From Chryseobacterium sp. (GTDB taxonomy: Bacteria > Bacteroidota > Bacteroidia > Flavobacteriales > Weeksellaceae), in NCBI RefSeq assembly GCF_019236175.1, contig NZ_JAFAJM010000003.1, positions 186,001 through 250,000 on the forward strand: a stretch of 64,000 bases of DNA. The letters run 5' to 3'. The notes beneath the pieces were generated by a model. The model saw only the letters and a program-made list of their open reading frames with translations. It made no database searches and was not told where the DNA came from. Below are positions 1 through 10,018 of this stretch, one piece after another; positions within the stretch are counted from its first letter, which is position 1; every line of letters begins with the position of its first letter. The translations under genes were made by a program, and so were the position numbers.

Positions 1-3000
1 ATAGCTACAGGAACAAAATCATTAGGATAATAATAGAATCTGATGGTCCAGTCAGTATCAACCGGAGATTTATATCGAGTGACTCTTCCGAATGTATCAT
101 AAGTATATTGAGTTGAAACTCCGTTTACATCTGTAATTAGGGTAGGAGCTCCGAATAAATAATTAGTATCGTATTGAACAGAACTTGATAAGTTGTATGA
201 GTCTGTTGTTTTGATCATATACGTATGATATACAGGATCGTATACATATGATTTTGAAAATCTCTGACCGTTGTCTGATGAAGGTTCTGTTACTTTTGTT
301 AAGTTTCCATAGGCATCATATTCCATATCCGTCTCTGCGGTCTGACCATTGAGTGTTCTTGAGATTTGGGTTATATTACGGTTATTATCTACTTTGGAGA
401 TTGATTTTCTTATAATCCCTCCTCCGGTAACGGTATGGGTTTTCGGCGTACCGGTGATATTTTTGGTTCCCGGATCATGATAAAGTATTTCTACACTTAC
501 GTCATCCGAAGTATTACCAAGATCAGTTGCCTTATCGATGTATAAAACAGGATTTCCGTATTTATCATATTGTTCAACCGTAGATATCAGTGTTTTACTG
601 TGATTCGCGTTACTGCCATATTCAGTTATTGTATTTTCAGTTTTATACAATAACGGGATAATTCTGCCGATATCCTTATATTGAGGTTCTGCCTGGTTTT
701 CAGATAACAGATATCCTGTTGCAATTTCTTTATCAAAATACCGGTACGTATACTTTGTTTCAGTACGCTTTCTGCCAGTGGCATCTAAAACATACATTGA
801 TCTTACAATCCCTTTTTTATAAAAATACTGTCTGACTTTTGTATTATCATAGTTTACAAAAAAATCATCGGAATCAAAATTCGTTTCATATTCTGTGACC
901 TGAGTTTGGTAATGTGTGAATCCGGCACTTTCTCCACCGCCATATGACAAGGTTTTTATGATACCAAACCCTAAAAACTCTCTTTCTCTTCTGTCCTGAA
1001 TTCCTCTTTCATATTCAAATGTCAACTGAGTTTTTGGTATTATTCTCGGTCTTCCCTGAACGATTGTATTTAATAAGGCACGGTCATGAACAACAACGCT
1101 GGTAAGAGCCATTTTTGAAAAAGGCATCTGGTAAGTTCCTCCGATAAGGCTTCCGTAGTTATTTTTTACATTATAAATATTATAATCGAGCTCAATAATC
1201 CCTTGATTGGAATTGGTGATACTTTTTAACAGATTGGCTTTACCCAGATTATTATGGTATACTTTTAAATCAGATTCATTTTCAGAAATTAAAAGGTCAG
1301 GGAGTCCGTCACCATCAAAATCTCTTAAGTCTACGGTCTGTTTGCTTACCGACTTATCTTTATTATATCCTAATCCGATACAGATTTTAACGCCGAAGCA
1401 AATACAGATGGTCCCGTAAAGATTGAATCCGGAAGAGTTTTGCTTATTTTCCAGCTCAAAATTTGTACTCATAGGGATGCTTACAAAAGTAGTCCCCGTA
1501 TTGATCAGCATTTCATAGCTATTGCCCGATTTTATAATTTTATCCTCAAGTCCGTCTCCGTTAATATCCAGAAATGCAGTATTGATAAGAGATTTGGACT
1601 GAGCTAAACCGACTCCGAAAGACAGACTTCCGTTCGGCCAGCTAAAGCCGCCGCCGCCGGAAACGGAAGAAGAGCTGTTGTTGCCCAGATCAGAAACACT
1701 CCAGTTATGAGATTCGGTTACAAAATTTTTACCATTGTTGATGTACAATGTTCCATCCGATACAAAATCCATTAGCCCGTCACCGTTGATATCAAACCAG
1801 ATGGCTTTGCTTTTTGATTGTGCTGATCCTAATTGTAAACTTAACCCGATACCTACGGCATTGGCAGAAGTTGTGGTGTGGGTGTTTTTCTCACCTCCTG
1901 TTTTAAAGCCGCCATTAGAAGTATTACTGAATTTAGTAGGAACCGGAACTCCTAAACCAAAACCGAAATTGGTGGTGGTATTGAACATTTCTCTTTCAAA
2001 TGTGGTGCCCGGGCTTCCCAACTGGCCTAACAGATTGGTTTTCTGTATGGAATAACCAGATACTACATCAGGATAGCGGTCTCCGTTAAAGTCCACAAAA
2101 TGATCTTTGGTATAATCTTTAGAGAAACCTGCGTTTCCACCAACGATAAAGGCATTTCCGTATACATTGACTCCCGTACCTTTATAATATTTAATGATTG
2201 CTCTCGGATTCGGTACGGCATAACCGGGGTATTGAGATTCTGTATCCGGTTGAGAAAATGTTCCTAACAATGCAGGTTGCAAATGATATTGGCTGAGCTC
2301 AGCAGACTCCAAAGGAGAGGTATAAGTTTCCGCATCGGCCTTCAAATCAAGAGGAGTGAAGTACCTTGTATTGACCATCTGCGTCACATAGTTGATGAGG
2401 CAGTCCTGATAAGCCTGTGTTGAAGGATCCCCGGAACATGGAAGCGTAGGGTTCTGCATGTTGACATTAAAGCTGCTTAAGCTGGAGTTAAACTCGCTTT
2501 CTCTTATGGTTTCTCCCGGATATTTGGATCCGTTGTACGAGAAGCCTCCCCAGCCCTGATAGACCAGGCCGGTATTAATATTGTAATGGGTATTATTGGC
2601 TCTGTAAGCGAAATGATCTGCCTTATGTCCTGTATTGGCCGGAATAAAAATGGTAGATCCGTTAGGCTGGCCGGAATAAATCCCGTTGGGTTCAAAGTTT
2701 GAGTTATAAATATCCGGGTTAATTTTTGCCAGGTATTTAGCAACATCATAATCTAAGGAGCTGATCTCAAAATAATGATCCATGAAATAGAGCTCCTGAT
2801 CTCCTATCCCAAAGGTCTGATTTAGTTTCGTAGCGATTTCACAATAATTTAATGATGGCATAGGCATCTTATTGTTCACGACATCCACGATACTCTTAAA
2901 AGTATGGATTCTATCCTGATCATCTTTCAGTTTTAAAGAAAAGACAACTTTTGCATTATGTAACTGCGGCAGGTTTAAATAAATGACATCATTGATGCTG

Positions 3001-6000
3001 GAGCCATACTTGGGGTAAAGTAAAAATCTGCAACTGGAGGCATTAAGGGGCTTGTATACCGTAAAGTCTCTGGGAAAATTTTGGGTAAGCCTTTCTCCAT
3101 ACGGATTGTACTGTACAAATGCATTGAGTTGGATGACATCTGTATCCGTTGTTACTTCAAGTTGTGGTTTCCATTTTATTTTTTCCCACGATACGTTGGT
3201 ATCTGAAGAAACATCAAAGTTGAAGAATGTCACCGTAGAATCAGACACTACCTGATTGACCATAAGATTACTCAGGTTAAATCCGGAAATAGAGTTGCTG
3301 TTGGTTGTTAAAGTATTAAGAGATTCCCCTTTTATGAGTTTATAATGATAGATCAGATGGGCAGGGGAAGGTTGAATGCTTCCCGTAGTATCAGATCTCG
3401 GAATAACTACTTTATAGATTTTAAAATCAACATCATCCGTAAACTTCTCATTACCCATATTCCCCCATGAGATATTGACTCTGGCTTTTTCTCCCACCAT
3501 ATTTCCTTTTTTACTTGATGCCAAATAAGAATATGAGGAATTAAATCCATAATAGTAATTTCCGTTTGCATCCTTAGGAATATTCGTAGAAGTATTTACA
3601 AAGTAAGAGATTTCCGTATTGGATACTATTCGGTCTTTGATCGGATTTTTTTTGGCACTGGCTACCACAAAAATTCGCTGTCCTTTTTTAATATCAACGG
3701 TTTCACTGATAGAATTAGGTTGTCCGGGGTTGGTAAGCGTTATCGGAGAACCAATCATAGTAGAATGGGGTGGAACATATGATGGATCATCTTCAAAATC
3801 TTTAGTCATTCCCCCTAATTCCATCCAGACATCCACCCCGTCATCAGAGTATTGTTCCAATTGGGCATTAGTAGTAACTCTTATTTTACCATCCATAGGA
3901 GCTTCCCACATTCTGACAATATTTCCCTGAAGCTGAGGTCCTGTCTGACCAGGCTCCAGAATTTGTACTGCCGGAAACCCGCTGAGTATAATATTAGGCG
4001 TTGTGGCTGTTACGTTAGGTCCGTTTTCCTGCTGTGGTTCAAATTCAGGAACACTGTTTCTGATTCGGCTGAAATAAACATCTCCATAACTTACTAAATC
4101 AGCAAGACCATCTCCGTTAACATCAGAAAAGTATACCGGAGTATTGCTATTGGTCCAGTTATAATTAACGCCTGCCGCATATTGTTTATAAACAAATTCA
4201 AGCCCCACAGATCCCACATAAGAGCTGGTTTTGGATATGGGAGTTCCGGTAGGCCAGTTGACAGAGTTATACACTCCTCCAAAATTGGACATATGGTTTT
4301 TTCTGTACCAGATATTCCCGTTGGATCCCAGGAATACCTTATCCGGTAAACCATCTCCATCTATATCCATTAGCTGGCTCTTACCATATGTTTTATTTTC
4401 ACTGTAAGAACCATTGATTCCAAAGGTATTTTTTTTGTTGAAGCCTATGAAAAAGCATCCTGCTCCGCTTCCGAATGTAAGAGATCCCCTGAATTTATTG
4501 ATATTATCACTAAAATCTCCGCTGATAGCAGATGGGCTCCCTCCGTTGAAGGGACCTACGCTACCGATGTCATTTCCCGTATTGTAGGATTTATAATTAT
4601 CAAAAATTCTTGCAGTGTTATAGCTAAACTGATGTTTGTTAAACTGACTCCCGTTTCCATCTTTTTGAATAAGTGCTGTTAGAAGTCTTTTCCCGAATTG
4701 TCCTACCTGTGTATTGGTAAGTTCATATTCCCTGATCTTTGTATGGGCTCTGTAAACAGTAATTCTTTTCAGAATCTTTGCATCCGTCAGTTTTACACCA
4801 TATTTATAACTAAAAGTTCTGTCTTCTCTGACACCAGGCTCATTCTCGAAGGAAATCGTCGTATCATTACTGTAGGTAATATTAGATAAATATTTACCTT
4901 TCCCTCCTCCTTCAAAAGAATCTGAATATTGATAAATGATTGTATTGTTATACCGATCTGTTACCTTTGTTAAATACCATTTAATTCTGTTTCCCGAAGA
5001 ATTACCGGAAGCATCATCAGTGAGAACCTGAGTATATTCTTTTCTAATCCCGTTTCTATCCAGTATTTCCCAGGTATAGTCTGAAGGTGAATTTCCCTTT
5101 CTTGTAATATACAGCCCTTCGGTAACTCCGGTTCTGTAGTGAAACCTTTTATCTCCAGCGACTCTGTCTTCCTGGAACTGTACTTTATTCGGTAAATAGC
5201 TGTCTTTAAAAACCAGTTGTTCACCGCCGATCGTATAAATCTCACTTTCTTTTTTAATATCGAAAGCAGGAACTCCCCAACGGGTATCCACGGTAATTGT
5301 TTCTAATGGAATATCCCATCCGGTTCCCGCCCATCCTGATTTATTGTCGCTATCGTAACTAAGAGCTATATTAGGCTGAAGACCACTGGTCCCTTTAGGG
5401 ATTTCAATCGGATAATTCACGACTGCTGATCCCTGCTGATTCGCAGTGGGAGGAGATATTAAATTCATTTTAGACGTCGGATTGGCAATCGGAACGTCAT
5501 TGGTCGTTGTGGGGGTGAAAGAAGTGGTCTCCGGACTTTCAGGTTGTTTAACAACGCCGTTGATATAGTCGGTTTCATATCCGGCGAGTGCTTTGAAGAC
5601 AATATATTTTTTCTTTACATTCACACTATCCACACCAACGGAGATCCATTTTTTCTGAGTATAGTCAAAAGCAAATGTGGTAATGTCTTTTTCATGATAT
5701 CCGTTGGGAAGGTCTGCTTCATCATAAGGAAGGCGGATAAAATTTTCCTGTGAAGTTTTATTTTTATACCGGAATCCATAATAGCCGGAACTTACATTGC
5801 TTATTGACCGGTCCGTCGGCGGAAGATCTATATTTCTGAGTCCCCATAAAATTCCTGATTCATTTTTATAAATAAGGTTCTTACCGGACTCTTTATAGGA
5901 GTCAATTTCAAGGATATTCTGATTATTGTTTTTAGAAATAGTTTCTTCAAGAGTCGTATTATCTTTTTTTATAAATTTAATACGTACGGAAGGTTCTTTA

Positions 6001-6845
6001 TTTCCGTCTAATGATAAATATTCAAATTCATTTCCGTGAAGTTCTACTTTATGGTTTCCGATTTCAAGAGCATTAATAGATGAATTGGGATGAATGAATC
6101 CGCGTACATATATTCCTTTATCATGAGCAATACCAGATGTAATCTGATAAGGTTTTTGATCTGGGGCTGTATTCTCGGTAATCCGTACATTCTTTATCAT
6201 GTAATAATCTCCCTTATTTAGGGCGTTGAAAAGAACATGATTGTTTCCTTCTTTTAAGAGTTCAGGATCAATATTTTCGCTGATTTTCGTCCATCCTGAT
6301 TTCTTAATCTTGATATATCCGCCCATTGCAAAGCTTCCATTGATACTTCTTGTGACAGAATTGACATCTGAATATCCATCTACATCATAGGTCAGGGTAT
6401 AAGAGCTGTTCTTATGAATACCGGAAAGCTGAACATTAAAAATATTATCTGCCGGATTGGCATCTGAATATTGAGAATCTTTACTTCCTATTTCCCCTAT
6501 ATATCCTGAATTTACAAGAGCATTGTCATTATAGAATATATTTTGAGGTTGGGCAGGCAATGGATTTTTAATGCCTGTTTTATTCATTGTCAATAGAGAA
6601 GTGCTGCCCAAAGTTGGTTTTGCAGATGTTACATAGGCTTCTTTATTTTCATAATGACTGGGTTTAAGAAAGTCACAGTTGATTTTATAGGGATTAAAAT
6701 AATGACTTGTAGTTCCGGCTTTCTTATTATTTTTATCATTCTTATGAGCAACTGTATAGAAAGTCCAGCTGCACAATGAAAGAATGATAGGTATGAAAAC
6801 CGGCAACAAATCAATATTTTTAGTATTGAAGAATCTCTTTCTCAT
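1..6845 (-). CDS. SpvB/FG-GAP/RHS-like giant protein (C-terminus beyond window)
   Basis: An uninterrupted minus-strand frame runs from an ATG at 6845 to the left edge, giving at least 2281 residues with no stop, so the C-terminus lies outside. A short N-terminal hydrophobic anchor (about residues 15-33) is followed by about 400 beta-rich residues. Near residues 460-510 is the SpvB/TcaC N-terminal signature: a VNYPIEIPKG motif, then LSYDSDNKSGWAGTGW. Calcium-binding FG-GAP/VCBS motifs of the D-x-[ND]-G-D form recur near residues 825, 906, 1583, 1685, 1758 and 1839. From about residue 1950 RHS/YD-type repeats begin (YDAYGNLTKV, YTYDTFGRVTRY). In characterised relatives the SpvB, FG-GAP and RHS parts build the shell of Tc/insecticidal toxins, whose variable end carries the effector; that end is not visible here. 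It starts 21 bp after the T9SS protein gene and probably shares its transcript. A toxin role is inference; a surface adhesin is the alternative. Confidence 0.85.
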   Translation of the reverse strand, partial: MRKRFFNTKNIDLLPVFIPIILSLCSWTFYTVAHKNDKNNKKAGTTSHYFNPYKINCDFLKPSHYENKEAYVTSAKPTLGSTSLLTMNKTGIKNPLPAQPQNIFYNDNALVNSGYIGEIGSKDSQYSDANPADNIFNVQLSGIHKNSSYTLTYDVDGYSDVNSVTRSINGSFAMGGYIKIKKSGWTKISENIDPELLKEGNNHVLFNALNKGDYYMIKNVRITENTAPDQKPYQITSGIAHDKGIYVRGFIHPNSSINALEIGNHKVELHGNEFEYLSLDGNKEPSVRIKFIKKDNTTLEETISKNNNQNILEIDSYKESGKNLIYKNESGILWGLRNIDLPPTDRSISNVSSGYYGFRYKNKTSQENFIRLPYDEADLPNGYHEKDITTFAFDYTQKKWISVGVDSVNVKKKYIVFKALAGYETDYINGVVKQPESPETTSFTPTTTNDVPIANPTSKMNLISPPTANQQGSAVVNYPIEIPKGTSGLQPNIALSYDSDNKSGWAGTGWDIPLETITVDTRWGVPAFDIKKESEIYTIGGEQLVFKDSYLPNKVQFQEDRVAGDKRFHYRTGVTEGLYITRKGNSPSDYTWEILDRNGIRKEYTQVLTDDASGNSSGNRIKWYLTKVTDRYNNTIIYQYSDSFEGGGKGKYLSNITYSNDTTISFENEPGVREDRTFSYKYGVKLTDAKILKRITVYRAHTKIREYELTNTQVGQFGKRLLTALIQKDGNGSQFNKHQFSYNTARIFDNYKSYNTGNDIGSVGPFNGGSPSAISGDFSDNINKFRGSLTFGSGAGCFFIGFNKKNTFGINGSYSENKTYGKSQLMDIDGDGLPDKVFLGSNGNIWYRKNHMSNFGGVYNSVNWPTGTPISKTSSYVGSVGLEFVYKQYAAGVNYNWTNSNTPVYFSDVNGDGLADLVSYGDVYFSRIRNSVPEFEPQQENGPNVTATTPNIILSGFPAVQILEPGQTGPQLQGNIVRMWEAPMDGKIRVTTNAQLEQYSDDGVDVWMELGGMTKDFEDDPSYVPPHSTMIGSPITLTNPGQPNSISETVDIKKGQRIFVVASAKKNPIKDRIVSNTEISYFVNTSTNIPKDANGNYYYGFNSSYSYLASSKKGNMVGEKARVNISWGNMGNEKFTDDVDFKIYKVVIPRSDTTGSIQPSPAHLIYHYKLIKGESLNTLTTNSNSISGFNLSNLMVNQVVSDSTVTFFNFDVSSDTNVSWEKIKWKPQLEVTTDTDVIQLNAFVQYNPYGERLTQNFPRDFTVYKPLNASSCRFLLYPKYGSSINDVIYLNLPQLHNAKVVFSLKLKDDQDRIHTFKSIVDVVNNKMPMPSLNYCEIATKLNQTFGIGDQELYFMDHYFEISSLDYDVAKYLAKINPDIYNSNFEPNGIYSGQPNGSTIFIPANTGHKADHFAYRANNTHYNINTGLVYQGWGGFSYNGSKYPGETIRESEFNSSLSSFNVNMQNPTLPCSGDPSTQAYQDCLINYVTQMVNTRYFTPLDLKADAETYTSPLESAELSQYHLQPALLGTFSQPDTESQYPGYAVPNPRAIIKYYKGTGVNVYGNAFIVGGNAGFSKDYTKDHFVDFNGDRYPDVVSGYSIQKTNLLGQLGSPGTTFEREMFNTTTNFGFGLGVPVPTKFSNTSNGGFKTGGEKNTHTTTSANAVGIGLSLQLGSAQSKSKAIWFDINGDGLMDFVSDGTLYINNGKNFVTESHNWSVSDLGNNSSSSVSGGGGFSWPNGSLSFGVGLAQSKSLINTAFLDINGDGLEDKIIKSGNSYEMLINTGTTFVSIPMSTNFELENKQNSSGFNLYGTICICFGVKICIGLGYNKDKSVSKQTVDLRDFDGDGLPDLLISENESDLKVYHNNLGKANLLKSITNSNQGIIELDYNIYNVKNNYGSLIGGTYQMPFSKMALTSVVVHDRALLNTIVQGRPRIIPKTQLTFEYERGIQDRREREFLGFGIIKTLSYGGGESAGFTHYQTQVTEYETNFDSDDFFVNYDNTKVRQYFYKKGIVRSMYVLDATGRKRTETKYTYRYFDKEIATGYLLSENQAEPQYKDIGRIIPLLYKTENTITEYGSNANHSKTLISTVEQYDKYGNPVLYIDKATDLGNTSDDVSVEILYHDPGTKNITGTPKTHTVTGGGIIRKSISKVDNNRNITQISRTLNGQTAETDMEYDAYGNLTKVTEPSSDNGQRFSKSYVYDPVYHTYMIKTTDSYNLSSSVQYDTNYLFGAPTLITDVNGVSTQYTYDTFGRVTRYKSPVDTDWTIRFYYYPNDFVPVA

Positions 6846-6866
6846 GGTTATTATGGTAGTTAGTTT

Positions 6867-8726
6867 TTAATAAATGATATAATTGATACCCTTACCTTCC
6901 TCAGGTGTAAATATTTTTATACTGTAATATCCTACATTAGGTTGTATTGACATAGGAATAGTAAATTCTGAAGCAGCATTATATTCCCCCTGCTTAATAA
7001 GTATACCAAGACTGTTGAAGATTTTAATGGTCAATGGTTTTGCCGTCTTTAACTGTACTTTTATTGTCATATTTCCATCGCGTGAAGGATTAGGAGAGAC
7101 CTGAATATTCTTAAATAAAGAATTGTTCTGAAGGGTTGCATAGTCTGCTGTATTAAGCACTGCTAAACTTTTAGTAATCTCACATCCGGATTTGTTTTTT
7201 ATGGTAAGCTGATAATTTCCTGTTCCGGTAAGGAAATATGGGGCTGTACTTGTGGTCTGACCATTAGGCCCTTTTAAAGTATACTGTAAAGCATTGGTAT
7301 TTAGATCAAGCTCTATAGGAGCTCCCTGCCAGAGATAATTGGAATCTATATTCTGATTAATAATCCCTTGTAAATCAAACGTTCTTATAATATCACCATA
7401 CCCCTGTTTTTTAATGGTCAGTTTATAATTATCCGCTTTTAAATTATTAAAAACAAGCTGAGTGCCGGAGTTTAATGTACCATTGATTGCGGATTGGTCT
7501 GTTGTCAGGCTTTGAAGCGAATACTCAAAGGGAGAAAGGCCTGCAGGTACGGAAATTTTCACCAGATTTTTCCCTAAATCTTCACAGGTGCTTACCAGCT
7601 GAATATTAGCATTGCTCTGAGAATCATCCAGACTAAATGTAAAATAATCAATACCATCACGATCAATATTCCATAGGATGTCTTTGAAAACATAAAGACT
7701 GTCATTTATCTTTTTTCCGGTTACATCCATGGATATATCATTTTGATAATTATTTTCATTTTGAAATATCCTTAACTTCATTACGCTGCCGGATGGCGGA
7801 ACAGGTAAGGTCGCATACATATTTGTTTTTAAAACCTGGCCGTTTGTACTTTTGCTTTGAACTTTCCATATTCTTAGCATATCCCTTTTCGCATGCTGAG
7901 AAAGAAGATCAGCTTCTTTAAATTTCAAATCCTGATTGTTGTCTCCCCACAACAAAAAATTTTCATTTTCAATCACTCCCGAATTGGAGCTGTTCGTAGG
8001 TCTCAGACTATCCATGGCTATTGTGATAGTTCCTTTATTGGAATTTTTGGATTGTTTTTGATACAGCTCATAGGCATCATCTCTTCCGATTCCCGTAATT
8101 CTGAAATTATAATTTTTATTTTTTTTGGAGTCCCATAAAATATGATCACCTGAAGAAATATAGTTTTTCTCAGAAATATTGTTAATGGTTATTCCGTATT
8201 TTATGGATAAATAAGTTTCTACTTTTTGAATATCAATATCAGATAAACTATTATTAAAGACCAGTACTTCAGGAATAAGCAGTTTTTTATTACTGCTTTT
8301 ATTGAAAAATACAATCGGATTAATTTTTCTGTTGACATCTTTCTTGGTGAAAGTGAGTATTTTGGCATTAAGCTCCCGATCTGTTATTTTTAATGTATCG
8401 CTGAAATCAATAATTCCTGAACTGCTTATAATGGAACTCCCGATTTTAGCATATACTTTTCTTTCTTTACCTCCGAATTCATTACCTACCATAAAAAAAG
8501 TAGGTTGATTTAAGCTCACATTAAGTTTTTTGAAAAAATGATCAGGATATTCATCTACCACGAGATGGAAATTCATAAGACGGTCTTTTAGAGTGTCTTT
8601 TGGTGATACAGACTGCTTTATACTGTTTTTTCTAAACGCCAGTCCCGGAACTCCTCCTAAAAGAGTGGTTTGTGAGGATAAGACGGCATGTAAGAAAACA
8701 AATAATAAGATAAATGTTTTTCTCAT
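6867..8726 (-). CDS. T9SS type A sorting domain-containing exported protein
   Basis: This 619-residue protein starts with a signal peptide (MRKTFILLFVFLHAVLSSQ). The middle contains a segment typical of large flavobacterial surface proteins: VLVFNNSLSDIDIQKVETYL, then KYGITI, then ILWDSKKNKNYNFRITGIGR. The last 85 or so residues form a type A type-9-secretion sorting domain: a VSPNPSRDG motif, an IKIFNSLGILIKQGEY strand pair and a terminal beta strand ending in IIY. The family is exported through the Sec system and then carried across the outer membrane by the PorV/PorU T9SS machinery. The gene immediately precedes the giant SpvB-like gene on the same strand and is driven by a well-formed promoter at 8884-8913. 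The specific function is unknown; a surface partner of the downstream protein is an inference from position. Confidence 0.88.
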   Translation of the reverse strand: MRKTFILLFVFLHAVLSSQTTLLGGVPGLAFRKNSIKQSVSPKDTLKDRLMNFHLVVDEYPDHFFKKLNVSLNQPTFFMVGNEFGGKERKVYAKIGSSIISSSGIIDFSDTLKITDRELNAKILTFTKKDVNRKINPIVFFNKSSNKKLLIPEVLVFNNSLSDIDIQKVETYLSIKYGITINNISEKNYISSGDHILWDSKKNKNYNFRITGIGRDDAYELYQKQSKNSNKGTITIAMDSLRPTNSSNSGVIENENFLLWGDNNQDLKFKEADLLSQHAKRDMLRIWKVQSKSTNGQVLKTNMYATLPVPPSGSVMKLRIFQNENNYQNDISMDVTGKKINDSLYVFKDILWNIDRDGIDYFTFSLDDSQSNANIQLVSTCEDLGKNLVKISVPAGLSPFEYSLQSLTTDQSAINGTLNSGTQLVFNNLKADNYKLTIKKQGYGDIIRTFDLQGIINQNIDSNYLWQGAPIELDLNTNALQYTLKGPNGQTTSTAPYFLTGTGNYQLTIKNKSGCEITKSLAVLNTADYATLQNNSLFKNIQVSPNPSRDGNMTIKVQLKTAKPLTIKIFNSLGILIKQGEYNAASEFTIPMSIQPNVGYYSIKIFTPEEGKGINYIIY

Positions 8727-8883
8727 GAAAATTATATTTATTGGGTGTTAATAAAGGATGCGTTCTCCACGACTTTTTATAAGCGCAGAGGAAACAAATA
8801 GATAAAAGCTGAAAGCTATACCCTTCGATGCAGGGTATGAATGGAAATAATGAGTGTTAACATGGTTATAGTTTTAGTTTTTG

Positions 8884-8913
8884 CAAAGCTAATGAAATGA
8901 TTATTTCCTGCAA
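8884..8913 (-). promoter_or_regulatory. Bacteroidota promoter of the T9SS/SpvB unit
   Basis: On the minus strand a TTG (8911-8913) is followed by exactly 19 bp and then TAGCTTTG (8884-8891), a full match to the Bacteroidota TTG/TAnnTTTG promoter. Transcription would start near 8878, leaving a leader of about 150 nt. The leader contains a 7-bp perfect hairpin at 8818-8838 (ATACCCT, 7-nt loop, AGGGTAT). Confidence 0.7.
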
Positions 8914-9172
8914 TGGTTTTGTTTTATTTTTTTTATTAAATATTGTTTAAGTTAATATTTAATATCTGTTTTATTTGATTTAAATGCTGATGTTTGCTGT
9001 ATTTTTTATGAATATGTTAATTTTGGATGTATGGTTTTTTTTTGAATTTTTATTCAAAAAAAAACGGTATTCATAAACCGGAAATAGGTTGTATTTATTA
9101 AAATAATTTTAAAATCAACAGATTTATAAAAATTAATCTCATTATCTCATCCTGATTTCATACATTTATTCT
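8914..9172. other. Divergent intergenic region with A/T-only hairpin
   Basis: This AT-rich stretch lies between two divergent genes. It contains a perfect 13-bp inverted repeat at 9035-9047 and 9052-9064, composed of nine T, GAAT, a TTTT loop, ATTC and nine A. A TACATTTA sequence at 9161-9168, one base off TAnnTTTG, may be the promoter of the patatin gene at 9173. I see no gene in it. Confidence 0.4.
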
Positions 9173-9973
9173 ATGAATTTTGAGAGAGTAGGACTTGTAT
9201 TATCAGGCGGCGGTACCAAAGGGATCGCCCATGCAGGGGTATTAAAATTCTTGAATGAAAAAAATATAAATATCGATATACTGTCCTGCTGTAGCGCAGG
9301 ATCTATTGTCGGTTGTCTTCATGCCATAGGAAAGAGTCCGGAAGAGATTCTGGAATTTTTTAATTCGGTGTATTTCTTCAACTGGAAACATTTTACTTTC
9401 AATCAGCCGGGATTGGTTTCCTCTGTTATTTTCAGAAATTATCTCAAACCTATTTTTCAGGATATGAAATTAAGGGATCTGGATATTGAAATAAAGATTG
9501 TAGCAACAGAGCTGGTCTCAGGTACTCAGAAGATTTTTGACGAAAATTTTGAGATCGTGGATGCCATTATTGCTTCATGTTCCATTCCGGGGATCACTAC
9601 TCCTTATATTATTGATAATGAGATGTATTGTGATGGCGGTGTGCTGAACAATTTTCCCGCAGATATTATCAGAGATGAATGTGATAAGCTGATCGGTGTT
9701 TTTGTATCCCCACCGAATGATGCCAATATTAAGGATTTAAATTCCATTAAAGCAATTGTTTCCCGCTCTTACGATCTGCTCTCCTACAGAATTGAAAAAG
9801 TAAAATTCGATTATTGTGACTGGTTTATTTCCTCACAGAAATTATCTACTTACGGAACCTTTGAACGCAGAAAAGACCGGCTGGAACAGATTTTTAATAT
9901 CGGATATAAAGCCGCAAAAGATAGTTATGAAACCAGCAGCTTCCCTACTGAATTAAGACATTCGGGATCTTAA
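9173..9973 (+). CDS. Patatin-like phospholipase
   Basis: This 266-residue protein has the three patatin landmarks in order: the oxyanion-hole motif GGGTKG near residues 11-16, a nucleophile elbow around residues 41-45 reading CCSAG, and the DGG of the Ser-Asp dyad in YCDGGVLNNFP near residues 154-156. Patatins are serine lipid acyl hydrolases using a Ser-Asp dyad. The usual GxSxG elbow normally begins with Gly; here that position is Cys while the Ser-Ala-Gly core is intact, so activity is likely but not certain. No signal peptide is seen, so a cytoplasmic or membrane-peripheral location is expected. It is a single-gene unit, convergent with the next gene. Confidence 0.9.
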   Translation: MNFERVGLVLSGGGTKGIAHAGVLKFLNEKNINIDILSCCSAGSIVGCLHAIGKSPEEILEFFNSVYFFNWKHFTFNQPGLVSSVIFRNYLKPIFQDMKLRDLDIEIKIVATELVSGTQKIFDENFEIVDAIIASCSIPGITTPYIIDNEMYCDGGVLNNFPADIIRDECDKLIGVFVSPPNDANIKDLNSIKAIVSRSYDLLSYRIEKVKFDYCDWFISSQKLSTYGTFERRKDRLEQIFNIGYKAAKDSYETSSFPTELRHSGS

Positions 9974-9976
9974 AAA

Positions 9977-10011
9977 ACCGGAAAAGAAAAAGTATTTTTC
10001 CCTCCTCCGGT
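9977..10011. terminator. Possible bidirectional hairpin between convergent genes
   Basis: ACCGGA (9977-9982) pairs with TCCGGT (10006-10011), and inner GGAAAA/TTTTCC tracts can extend the stem. It lies between the patatin stop codon and the stop of the convergent small gene, where a shared terminator is expected. Confidence 0.4.
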
Positions 10012-10018
10012 ATATTTC

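Noticed and set aside
1..6845. Numerous 60-100-residue plus-strand frames in this stretch
   Set aside because: They are antisense shadows of the single long open minus-strand frame, which carries coherent domain motifs throughout.
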